NCBI GenBank assembly: GCA_964607755.1
Contig: CAZSMC010000032.1
Coordinates: forward strand, 1-46,521
Reading direction: 5' to 3'
Origin: CAZSMC01 sp964607755
GTDB lineage: Bacteria; Zhuqueibacterota; Zhuqueibacteria; Residuimicrobiales; Krinioviventaceae
DNA: 46,521 nucleotides
Under the pieces are notes generated by a model that saw only the letters and a list, made by a program, of their open reading frames with translations, had not been told where the DNA came from and searched no databases. Both the position numbers and the translations under genes were made by a program. Positions 24,112 to 32,358 of this stretch are shown here, piece after piece; the stretch's first letter is position 1; each line of letters starts with the position of its first letter.

Positions 24112-25317
24112 TTATTTATCAACCATATTTTTCAGCATCTCGAGCTCAGATTGCAGATATTTTATACGCTTGAGCAGAAAATCGCGGTTGATGTTCATGT
24201 CTTTTTGTGATGCTGAAACACTGCTCTGAAAATACGGCAGACAGTTGCGGTATTGATAAAGCGTGGGTTTAGAATGCTGGTTGTCCGGCAATGCCCCCAG
24301 CGTTACATCGATGTTTTTCTTTTCCTTGCCGCGCAGAACTTTGAGCATGACCGTGTCATTTGGCTTGTGCTTTTTAATCAATTGCGCCAGTTGCATCGTA
24401 TTAACGAGTCTTATGCTATCCATGGACAGGATGATGTCGCCAATCTGCAAGCCAGCTTTATCTGCAGGACTTTGCGGGGTAATAGCAGTGACGTGGGTGC
24501 CTTGCAATTTCCCGGGCCAGTCTTTGCCAAGCACGCCAAGATAGCCGTGGGGCACAGGTCCGCGTTCAATAATTTGAGCGATCGTGCTCTTTACCTCGCT
24601 GGCCGGATACACCAGAAAAGTTTCGTTTGTCTGAAACGATGTGGCCTCGACAACGTTGAGCATGTTGCCGGGAAGCCCGGTTGCCAGGATACCCACCCAT
24701 TCTCCATTGGCGTCAAAAACGGCTCCGCCGGCGCTCCCGGCAGCCAGATTAACTGCGATCTGAACCAGTCCATCGGAGCGGAGACAGTTTACTACGCCAA
24801 AAGAAACGGCAGGAGAAACGCCGAGAGAATTGCCGATAATGACCACTAGTGATCCAGGACCAAGATCAGTTGCGGGAGTGAGGTCAATAGGTTTAAAATG
24901 GGCGTCCTGGAGTTTCAGCACAGAAAGTCCGTATGTATGATTTGAGCCGATGACACTGGCTTTTTCGTCTTTGCCATTGGGCAAACTAATGGATACGTCA
25001 CGAGAGCCCGAAACAGCGTTTGTCTGGGTTACCACATGGAACGAATCAAAAACTACGCCTGTTGCGATATTGTTGATTGTAAAAGATTGAGCATTTTGAG
25101 AGGCACCGGATTTTTTTTCCTCATTGACAACGCGTATGGTGTGGGTTGCAGAGACAGAAACAATGGAAGGTTCGAAACGGATGACAAGTTTTCGAATATC
25201 ATTTTGCAGAGAAGCCAGTGAAGATCGTTGTTGAGCGTTTACCCCCAAAGGAAGAACAGCAAGACTAAAAATGATTATCTGATATAGAGTTGGAAAGGGT
25301 TTGTACAAAGTTCTCAT
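24112..25317 (-). CDS. catalytically dead HtrA/DegP-like protein with PDZ domain
   Basis: From ATG 25317 the 401-residue product starts with a signal peptide (LAVLPLGVNAQQ); an upstream ATG at 25341 is also possible. A trypsin-like HtrA domain spans about residues 30-235 and aligns well with DegS. The catalytic His position (TNKHVI) reads TQTNAV, the Asp position (TDLAVLK) reads YGLSVLK, and the Ser position (GNSGGAL) reads GSAGGAV. All three are replaced, so no protease activity is expected. A PDZ domain follows, about 245-340 (YLGVLG, ITPQSPADKAGLQIGDIILSMDSIRL), then a C-terminal coiled coil. It follows the ECF sigma/anti-sigma pair and may act as a periplasmic sensor or scaffold in that stress circuit. 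Confidence 0.9.
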   Translation of the reverse strand: MRTLYKPFPTLYQIIIFSLAVLPLGVNAQQRSSLASLQNDIRKLVIRFEPSIVSVSATHTIRVVNEEKKSGASQNAQSFTINNIATGVVFDSFHVVTQTNAVSGSRDVSISLPNGKDEKASVIGSNHTYGLSVLKLQDAHFKPIDLTPATDLGPGSLVVIIGNSLGVSPAVSFGVVNCLRSDGLVQIAVNLAAGSAGGAVFDANGEWVGILATGLPGNMLNVVEATSFQTNETFLVYPASEVKSTIAQIIERGPVPHGYLGVLGKDWPGKLQGTHVTAITPQSPADKAGLQIGDIILSMDSIRLVNTMQLAQLIKKHKPNDTVMLKVLRGKEKKNIDVTLGALPDNQHSKPTLYQYRNCLPYFQSSVSASQKDMNINRDFLLKRIKYLQSELEMLKNMVDK

Positions 25318-25330
25318 AATTCGTGCTCGG

Positions 25331-25984
25331 TTAAAATTCAACAGTTTCTAAACTCGCTTGCTGTAGTCTAAATCCGGATCGCGCCCCAGAGGTGGCAGTG
25401 GTGTTTGTTATTGAATACGCAGACCTGTTCGCTGTTTGGACCTTTGAATCAGTTGTTGGCACACGGTTGGGCAGGTTCTCCTGTGATGAGAACTGTTCGT
25501 TAACAATAACATAATTTTTCAGTACTCGCGGATTTTCTTCTGATTCTTCAGCCATGGAGATCTCTTTTGCCGGGGCTTTCTCGATTTCCAGGATAATGTC
25601 AGCCATTCCTGCAGTCCGGGGTGTTTCTTCCATAAAGAAAGAACGGTCCAGAAAAATGCCGGCTGCGATAAGCAAAATAGCAACAGCGGCATAGGCAGGT
25701 ATTCGAAAAATTCCTTTAAAAAAGTGAACCGGATTTTCTTGATGACGTATTTCCCGGCGCAATTGTGCCTGCAGCACTGTATTGAATGTGCGAGAGGTTT
25801 TATGTTTTGGCAACCTGGTTAGTGTTTCACGAACAGAAATTAAGTCGCTCATTGTTCCGTTACAGCTTTGGCATGAGGCAACATGAGACTTGATTTTTTG
25901 TTTTTCATCCTCCCCAAGCTCATTATCTATGTAAGCTGATAACCAGCGTTTACATTTGTCACATTCTGACATAGGCGGCCTCAT
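25331..25984 (-). CDS. zinc-type (ZAS) anti-sigma factor, single transmembrane segment
   Basis: The 217-residue protein has an N-terminal zf-HC2/ZAS domain with His34-x3-Cys38-x2-Cys41 and an earlier Cys8/Cys11 pair. A transmembrane helix lies at about residues 91-111 (IPAYAAVAILLIAAGIFL), followed by a periplasmic tail. Its start overlaps the sigma-factor stop by four bases (ATGA), the standard arrangement for translational coupling of a sigma factor and its inhibitor. It should hold the ECF factor at the membrane until an envelope or redox signal releases it. A second in-frame ATG at 25972 is also possible. Confidence 0.93.
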   Translation of the reverse strand: MRPPMSECDKCKRWLSAYIDNELGEDEKQKIKSHVASCQSCNGTMSDLISVRETLTRLPKHKTSRTFNTVLQAQLRREIRHQENPVHFFKGIFRIPAYAAVAILLIAAGIFLDRSFFMEETPRTAGMADIILEIEKAPAKEISMAEESEENPRVLKNYVIVNEQFSSQENLPNRVPTTDSKVQTANRSAYSITNTTATSGARSGFRLQQASLETVEF

Positions 25985-26598
25985 TCGTTCATTTGTTTTT
26001 TACTTTGTTTTATGTCCTGTAACTTGGATTGTAATTTTAAACGAGCTCTATTGACTCGCGATTTTACCGTACCAAGTGGTATGTTGAGTATCTTACCAAT
26101 CTCTTCGTAGGAAAGTTCCTGAATATCTCTGAGTACAATTACTTCCTTAAATCGTGGCATAAGCTCGTCAATTGCTTGCTGAATTATTTTTTCAGTCAAA
26201 GCTGAATCGGCTCTCCGGGAGGCATCCGCACTCTGGTCTTCGATTTCGTATTCCTTGTCCTCGAATCCCATATCTGTTATCGAGACGATTTTTCTGCGTT
26301 TTCTTTTTCGCAGTTCTGTTTTTGCCAAATTACCGGCAATAGTATAAATCCAGGTCGAGAATTTCGCGATTTGCCGGTACGCATGACGCTTTCGATACAG
26401 ACGAAGGAACGTTTCCTGAACCACATCTTCGGCTTCTTCCGTGTTGCCTAAAAAACGATAAGCAAAATTCAGTAGCTGATCTTTATAACGATTGACAATG
26501 ACATTATACGCATATAATTCACCTTCCTGAAAGCGCTTAATCAGCTCTTCGTCACTGGGTTTTTGAGTTTTCCGTGCCTTTGTAGTGACGTCTGTCAT
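25981..26598 (-). CDS. RNA polymerase ECF sigma factor
   Basis: The 205-residue protein shows region 2 at about residues 30-100 ('YAYNVIVNRYKDQLLNFAYRFLG', 'AEDVVQETFLRLYRKR', 'FSTWIYTIAGNLAKTELRKR'). Region 4 is at about 140-195 ('ELMPRFKEVIVLRDIQELSYEEIGKILNIPLGTVKSRVNRARLKL'). It is close to the RpoE group. With the following anti-sigma factor and HtrA-like gene it forms an envelope-stress-type operon. The gene starts 49 bases after the holA stop. Confidence 0.96.
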   Translation of the reverse strand: MTDVTTKARKTQKPSDEELIKRFQEGELYAYNVIVNRYKDQLLNFAYRFLGNTEEAEDVVQETFLRLYRKRHAYRQIAKFSTWIYTIAGNLAKTELRKRKRRKIVSITDMGFEDKEYEIEDQSADASRRADSALTEKIIQQAIDELMPRFKEVIVLRDIQELSYEEIGKILNIPLGTVKSRVNRARLKLQSKLQDIKQSKKQMNE

Positions 26599-26647
26599 TT
26601 TGTTATATTAACCATTCAATATTTTAAAGGTTCCGAATACTATTCAT

Positions 26648-27661
26648 TTATGATAGTAAACTTAATTTAAAAATTAAATTCTCTAATATCAAACCAGGTT
26701 TTTGATAACTCATTTTGAGTTGCTGGTCTGCTTCTAATAACAATTCAAAAGCCCGCATTATTTGCGTTTGGCTGTACAGCCGGGCCTGACGAATATAATT
26801 ATCAACAAAATAAGGATTTATTTTTAATCTCTTGCTTATGTCGGGTTTTGTCTGCCGCTGTCTGAGCATGGTGTTCAGTTTGGCCAGAATGGTAAAGTGC
26901 CGTGTTAGCATCACCAACAAGCCGATCGGCGATTCACCCAACTGCAACATGCGTGCCTGAATGCGAATGCTTTTTTTGATCTGGCGTTCTACGACAGCGT
27001 CGCAAAATTCAAAAACATTGTATTCTCTGGATATACCAACCACAGTTTCGACATCCTGGACAGTGATTTCTGTTCGGTCGCCAAGGTTGAGTTTTATTTT
27101 ATCAAGTTCGCTGCAGATGGTTCGTAACGAATTGCCGGTATTGACCTGCAACAATTGCAGTGCGCCGTCTGTGATGGAAAATTTTTGATTTTTTAAATAC
27201 GTCTTAATCCAGCCCGGAATCTGGTTATCATACAGACGTTTTGCTTCGATGTGATAACTGTTTTTTTTGAGCTTTTTAGCTGATGGAGTGTCCGATTTAA
27301 ACTTTTCACTGACCAGGATCAGGCATGTTGACGGCGACGGTCTTTCAGAGTAGGCTGCAAGCAGGTCGATACTCCGGCTTTTAAAGTGCTGGATATTTTT
27401 GACCAGCACAACCCGGCGTTCGGTCATCATCGGCACTGACATAGCGGCATTAACCACAACCGCTCCTTCGACGTCGCTGGCATAATAAACATCAAAATTA
27501 AAATCTTCGGCGCCCTGTTCGAGCGCCGCCTTTTTGACCTGCTCGGTGAATTCTTTGAGTAAATAATCTTCTTCACCGTAAAAGAGATAAATGGGCGCAA
27601 TATGCCCTTGATGTAAATCGTTGAGCAATGTATTCCGGTTTTTGCTCTTTGTTTTACTCAC
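26648..27661 (-). CDS. holA: DNA polymerase III delta subunit
   Basis: The 337-residue protein matches HolA: 'IAPIYLFYGEEDYLLKEF' near residues 17-34, 'FNFDVYYA', 'VPMMTERRVVLVKN' near 76-89, 'CLILVSEKF' and the C-terminal helical bundle 'KSIRIQARMLQLGESPIGLLVMLTRHFTILAKL'. HolA is the clamp-loader arm that opens the beta clamp. The length is normal. It follows uppP with a gap of only 44 bases. Confidence 0.95.
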   Translation of the reverse strand: MSKTKSKNRNTLLNDLHQGHIAPIYLFYGEEDYLLKEFTEQVKKAALEQGAEDFNFDVYYASDVEGAVVVNAAMSVPMMTERRVVLVKNIQHFKSRSIDLLAAYSERPSPSTCLILVSEKFKSDTPSAKKLKKNSYHIEAKRLYDNQIPGWIKTYLKNQKFSITDGALQLLQVNTGNSLRTICSELDKIKLNLGDRTEITVQDVETVVGISREYNVFEFCDAVVERQIKKSIRIQARMLQLGESPIGLLVMLTRHFTILAKLNTMLRQRQTKPDISKRLKINPYFVDNYIRQARLYSQTQIMRAFELLLEADQQLKMSYQKPGLILENLIFKLSLLS

Positions 27662-27705
27662 AACTCCTCCGTTTTCAGGGCTTTTTTCTCTTGACAGTCA
27701 TCAGG

Positions 27706-28524
27706 CTAAATAAAAATCAAGCCAAGCAGACCGAGGATAAAACAATACGGCGCAAACACATACAGTTTGCCGCGGCGGACAATTCCGAGCAAGGTTTCAA
27801 TCGCCAGATAGCCAGAGATATAGGCAGAGATCATTCCAACTGCCAGGACAAGAAAATAATTTCCATCAATGCCGGCCTGGGCCAAATCAGCGATTTTCAA
27901 AACCGTTGCGCCTAAAATCGCCGGCACTGCCAGCAGAAATGAAAAACGGGCTGCAGTATCTCCGTTCACTTTTAAAAACAGGCCAGCGCTGATAGTCGAA
28001 CCGGACCGAGAAATGCCCGGTAATATAGCCATCGCTTGTGCAAAACCCATGACAACGGTGTTTTTTGCTTTTAACGATTGATCCGCTCTTTTTACAAATA
28101 ATGTTAAAAACAACAATAGCGCTGTAACAATCAACATAGCGCAGGTAAATTTTGGGTTCTGAAACGCTGACACGATATTGTCTTCGAATAGCAGACCAAT
28201 TACAGCAGCCGGAATTGTTGCAACGATAAGAAAAATCAGCAGTTTGAAATTCGTATTTCTTTGGTATTGGTGCCGGATTCCAACTTTGTAAAATTGAGGA
28301 GTGAAAAGCGAAAAAAAGGCTTTGACAATATCGATCAGATCGCGCCAGAAAATTGTCACCACTGCCAACAAGGTGCCAAAGTGAACAAAGACTTCAAACT
28401 CTATGCCCTGTTGTGTGAGACCTAAAAAGTGTTTGCCCAACACAAGGTGGCCTGAACTGCTAACGGGTAAAAATTCTGTGAGACCTTGAACAATACCGAG
28501 AATGGCGGCCTTGCCAATATCCAT
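27706..28524 (-). CDS. uppP: undecaprenyl-diphosphatase UppP/BacA
   Basis: The 272-residue membrane protein has the two conserved catalytic blocks of UppP: 'GLTEFLPVSSSGHLVLG' near residues 14-30 and 'PGISRSGSTISAGL' near 168-181, with about eight hydrophobic segments. It dephosphorylates undecaprenyl pyrophosphate to recycle the lipid carrier of peptidoglycan and other surface polymers. Overproduction is known to give bacitracin resistance in E. coli. A 123-base spacer separates it from the upstream gene. Confidence 0.97.
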   Translation of the reverse strand: MDIGKAAILGIVQGLTEFLPVSSSGHLVLGKHFLGLTQQGIEFEVFVHFGTLLAVVTIFWRDLIDIVKAFFSLFTPQFYKVGIRHQYQRNTNFKLLIFLIVATIPAAVIGLLFEDNIVSAFQNPKFTCAMLIVTALLLFLTLFVKRADQSLKAKNTVVMGFAQAMAILPGISRSGSTISAGLFLKVNGDTAARFSFLLAVPAILGATVLKIADLAQAGIDGNYFLVLAVGMISAYISGYLAIETLLGIVRRGKLYVFAPYCFILGLLGLIFI

Positions 28525-28647
28525 AACTGTCTCCGGGTTCTGTTGTTAAGTGTCGGTGTTGCTTGTGTTTTCATATCGCAAATTACATAATTTTGTGAAT
28601 TTGAATGCTGGCTATGTACAGATTTTTATAAGAGCTCCAACGCACTT

Positions 28648-30492
28648 TTAATTGGCTATTTTATGAATATCTCCATCCTTGAACTGTAAAATGTTTATCG
28701 AATGATTCACTCGCTCATGGCCTTTAAACGTAATACGGCCGCCCAATACCGCCATGCCATCGACATTATTCAAATAATTAACCAGCTCATCGTGTTGTGT
28801 CTTGCCCTTGTCAATGGCGTCAATAATGAGACTCATGATGTTATAGCCATAGGCTGCCATTCGTCCGGGCGTTGTAGAGGTCGTCACTCGAAAGTTATTG
28901 ACAAATTTTATATAATCCGGATCGCTTTCAGAGAAATGAAAGCCGGATATAAAAACAGCGCCGTCGATATAGCGTTTGTGATTTCTAAGCACATCCAGAT
29001 TGTTCCAATAATTGCCGCCAAGAGGCAGCGCTTTGATGTTGGAAAGTGCGAATTGAGGAACAATGTACGGAATGTCTTCTGTGTAAATCGGCATGAAAAA
29101 ACCATCAACAGACCGGACCGGAATATCATCGTTGGCAACGAGGCCTTCCTTATCATCAGATGAACGTATAGACTTCATGTTATGATAATTAAACAGCGAA
29201 TCAATTTGGCCGGGCGTAACTCGTCGGTTAGTCATTAGAATCGAGTCACGAAAAGCATAGCGAAAAGCAGCTTTACGCACAGCATCGAACTGCCGGTTCA
29301 GATCCTGGGTGCCGGGATAATACCATTGTTGAGAAATAATTTGTCCGCCGAGCTGGTCTATTTTTTGCGTGAAAGCATCGGTAAGAGAGTGGCCGTACTC
29401 ATCAGCCGGTGCGAGCATGGCAAACGAGCGTAGTCCGAGATCGTGATAAGCGTATTCTGCCAGTGCCTCTCCCCGGCGGTTTAGCGTATTATTTGCCTGA
29501 AAAATCCTTGGCCCTAAATGCGTAAGATTATCATCGGTCGCCACCGGTACTATTATGGGAATATCACTGTGCCCTGCCAGTCCGGCAATAGTGGCGCATA
29601 CACTGCCTTCCAGTCCACCGATGATTAACGATACATTTCGATCCAACAAATCTCGAGTCGCCTGAACCACTCGATCCGTATTTCCGCGAGTGTCCTTGAT
29701 AATAAGATCAATTCGGTCTTTGACGTCTTTTTTGTGAATGGCAAAAGCCAGGCCTCTTACAAAATCGTTAGCTTCTTTTGAAAAATGACCGGAAAGAGGT
29801 TGAATCACACCTATCTGGACTGTTGTTGATTTCGCTGAGCCGGAAAAAAGATTCTGCGCCAGATTTTCATAACGCTTGCCCGGTTTTTGTTCGAGCATGG
29901 TATCGATCAGATTTTTGGCCTCTTCTGTTTGTCCGTGCTTATGCAATGCCAGTGCAGCCCACAACATGACGATGGGACGGGCTTTTGTCCATGCGTAATT
30001 TGCATACAAATTCTTAATAAACTCAACCGGGATGTCACTTTTTACGATATCCAGGCCGGCTAATTCGCATTTATTGCGCAGGTCTTCATTGCGCGAATGT
30101 TCAACCGCATAGGCCAGGTCCACCAATGCTTTTGCCTTGTGTCCGTATTCAAGCTGAACATTGGCATGTATTAGGAAAGCATCACTCAGATATTTGCTGT
30201 GCGGATATTCTCGAAGCAGACGCTCTGCATAACTCTCTGCTAATAAAAAGTTGTTCAGTTGATAAGCAGACCTCGCCGCCATGAGCAGAGCGATCGTCAT
30301 GCGAGGATTCCTTTCAGGTGTGTTTGTCAATTTTTGAAAGGTGTTAAAAGCCTGATCGTAATTTTGGTTGCGATAATGAATCACACCGGTTTCAAAAAGC
30401 TGCTCCACGTTCGACTCGTCAGCCTGACCGAATGCAACGATTGATGAAAAATGAAATAGAATGATGTACAATTTCCAACTCTTATGATGCAC
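28648..30492 (-). CDS. TPR plus periplasmic-binding-protein fold exported protein (LpoA/PBP-activator-like or branched-chain-type receptor)
   Basis: I place the start at GTG 30492 because GGAGG lies six bases upstream; a TTG six codons earlier is in frame but unsupported. The 614-residue product has a signal peptide ending near AFGQ. A tetratricopeptide region follows, about residues 20-220 (FETGVIHYRNQNYDQAFNTFQKL, LLAESYAERLLREYPHSKYLSDAF). A type I periplasmic-binding fold comes next, about 225-614 (IGVIQPLSGHFSKEANDFVRGLAFAI, AMLAPADEYGHSLTDAF). No ABC permease or ATPase gene is near. The TPR/receptor layout recalls LpoA, an activator of peptidoglycan synthases, which suits the neighbours glmS and uppP; this is inference. 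Confidence 0.85.
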   Translation of the reverse strand: MHHKSWKLYIILFHFSSIVAFGQADESNVEQLFETGVIHYRNQNYDQAFNTFQKLTNTPERNPRMTIALLMAARSAYQLNNFLLAESYAERLLREYPHSKYLSDAFLIHANVQLEYGHKAKALVDLAYAVEHSRNEDLRNKCELAGLDIVKSDIPVEFIKNLYANYAWTKARPIVMLWAALALHKHGQTEEAKNLIDTMLEQKPGKRYENLAQNLFSGSAKSTTVQIGVIQPLSGHFSKEANDFVRGLAFAIHKKDVKDRIDLIIKDTRGNTDRVVQATRDLLDRNVSLIIGGLEGSVCATIAGLAGHSDIPIIVPVATDDNLTHLGPRIFQANNTLNRRGEALAEYAYHDLGLRSFAMLAPADEYGHSLTDAFTQKIDQLGGQIISQQWYYPGTQDLNRQFDAVRKAAFRYAFRDSILMTNRRVTPGQIDSLFNYHNMKSIRSSDDKEGLVANDDIPVRSVDGFFMPIYTEDIPYIVPQFALSNIKALPLGGNYWNNLDVLRNHKRYIDGAVFISGFHFSESDPDYIKFVNNFRVTTSTTPGRMAAYGYNIMSLIIDAIDKGKTQHDELVNYLNNVDGMAVLGGRITFKGHERVNHSINILQFKDGDIHKIAN

Positions 30493-30510
30493 GTTCGTCC
30501 TCCGATGCAA

Positions 30511-32343
30511 TTATTCCACGGTTACACTTTTTGCCAGATTACGGGGCTGGTCCACATCGCAGCCGCGCAACACGGCTATATAATATGATAAAAGCTGTAA
30601 CGGAATGATGGTTACTAACGGATTTAACATTTCGATTGTGTGCGGCACATAAATAACATGATTGGTGTACTTTACAATTTCATCATCACCTTCGTTAGCA
30701 ATGGCAATAACGTTGCCTTTGCGCGCCCGTACTTCTTCAATATTGCTAATGATTTTGTCATAAATTGAGTCTTTTGTGGCAATAAACACCACCGGCATAT
30801 CCTCATCGATCAGTGCAATGGGGCCGTGTTTCATTTCGGCTGCCGGATATCCTTCGGCATGTATATAAGAAATTTCCTTAAGTTTCAGAGCGCCTTCCAG
30901 AGCCACCGGAAAATTATAACCTCGTCCGAGATACAAAAAGTTGCGGGCGTGCTGAAATTTTTCAGCGATTTTTAATACCTGTTCTTTCTGTTCCAGAACT
31001 CTGGCTACCTTGTCCGGGAGTTCCTGCAAGGCTCGGGCGATTTCAATGCCCCGGGTGTGCGAGATCGCTCGCTTGCGTGCTAACAGCAGAGTCATCAATG
31101 CGAGCACAATGACTTGCGAGGTAAACGCTTTGGTCGACGCCACACCAATCTCTGGTCCGGCATGCAAGTAAACACCAGCATCTGTTTCCCGTGCAATGGA
31201 TGAGCCGACCACGTTACAAATGCCAAAAACCTTGCTGCCCTTGCGTTTGGCTTCACGAATTGCCGCCAGCGTATCTGCCGTTTCACCGGACTGGCTGATA
31301 GCTATCACCACAGAATCCGGGCCGAGAATGGGATCCCGGTAGCGGAATTCAGAAGCATATTCTACTTCAACCGGGATGCCGAGATATTCTTCAAACATAT
31401 ATTCACCGATGAGCGCGGCGTGCCATGAAGTTCCACAGGCTGTAATAACCACGCGGCGGGCGTGGAGCAAAGAATCAAAATCGTATTGGATGCCTCCCAG
31501 CTTTGCCGTGCCTTCATCGACGATCAAACGTCCCCGCATGGTATCCCACCAGGTTTCCGGCTGCATCATAATTTCTTTGAGCATGAAATGAGGATAGCCG
31601 TCTTTCTGGATATCCGACAAATCGGTGTCCAAAATGGAAACGCTCTTTGTGACAGGTTTGTCATCAATCGTCCGGACGATCAGATTGTCCCGGGACACAG
31701 AAGCTACTTCACCGTCATCAAGATACGTTACATCTGTTGTATGCCCCACCAGCGGCGCAGCATCGGATGCGACAATGTATTCGCCGTTGCCGTGTCCGAT
31801 CACAAGCGGACTGCCTTTGCGGGCACAAACCAGCATGTCAGGATTATTGGCATGCATTACAACAATGCCATAAGTTCCGATCACTTTGGTTAAACCGTTT
31901 TGCACTGCTTCGAACAGATCACATCCATCTCGAACAAGTTCGGCAAAAAGATGAGCCAAGGTTTCGGTATCGGTTTCGGTGGTGAAAACGTGGCCGCGGG
32001 CTTGCAGTTCGGTGCGCAGCTTGCGGTAATTTTCAATAATGCCGTTATGAACGATAACCAGTTTGCCATTATCCGACGAGTGCGGATGGGCATTTACCTG
32101 TGTCGGTTCGCCGTGAGTTGCCCAGCGGGTGTGGGCAATTCCGGATGTAGAGGCAAATTCAAGATTGGCAATCGCATTTTCAAGATTAATGATTTTACCT
32201 ACTTGTTTTTCAACAAGAATACCGCCATTTTGAGCGACAGCGATGCCGGCAGAATCGTAGCCCCGGTATTCCAGCCGCTTGAGTCCGTTCAATAAAATTG
32301 GTACAGCCGGTTGATTGCCAATGTAACCTACTATGCCACACAT
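30511..32343 (-). CDS. glmS: glutamine--fructose-6-phosphate aminotransferase (isomerizing)
   Basis: The 610-residue protein starts MCGIVGYIG with the nucleophile Cys2 exposed after Met removal. It contains the class II glutaminase motifs 'GIAHTRWATHGEPTQVNAHPH' and 'VVHNGIIENYRKL', then two SIS domains ('VVITACGTSWHAALIGEYMFE', 'SQSGETADTLAAIREAK', 'LEGALKLKEISYIHAEGYPAAEMKHGPIALI') and the C-terminal 'QPRNLAKSVTVE'. It makes glucosamine-6-phosphate, the entry point to UDP-GlcNAc for peptidoglycan. It lies 15 bases after guaA. Confidence 0.99.
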   Translation of the reverse strand: MCGIVGYIGNQPAVPILLNGLKRLEYRGYDSAGIAVAQNGGILVEKQVGKIINLENAIANLEFASTSGIAHTRWATHGEPTQVNAHPHSSDNGKLVIVHNGIIENYRKLRTELQARGHVFTTETDTETLAHLFAELVRDGCDLFEAVQNGLTKVIGTYGIVVMHANNPDMLVCARKGSPLVIGHGNGEYIVASDAAPLVGHTTDVTYLDDGEVASVSRDNLIVRTIDDKPVTKSVSILDTDLSDIQKDGYPHFMLKEIMMQPETWWDTMRGRLIVDEGTAKLGGIQYDFDSLLHARRVVITACGTSWHAALIGEYMFEEYLGIPVEVEYASEFRYRDPILGPDSVVIAISQSGETADTLAAIREAKRKGSKVFGICNVVGSSIARETDAGVYLHAGPEIGVASTKAFTSQVIVLALMTLLLARKRAISHTRGIEIARALQELPDKVARVLEQKEQVLKIAEKFQHARNFLYLGRGYNFPVALEGALKLKEISYIHAEGYPAAEMKHGPIALIDEDMPVVFIATKDSIYDKIISNIEEVRARKGNVIAIANEGDDEIVKYTNHVIYVPHTIEMLNPLVTIIPLQLLSYYIAVLRGCDVDQPRNLAKSVTVE

Positions 32344-32358
32344 AACGTGCCCCCGTTT

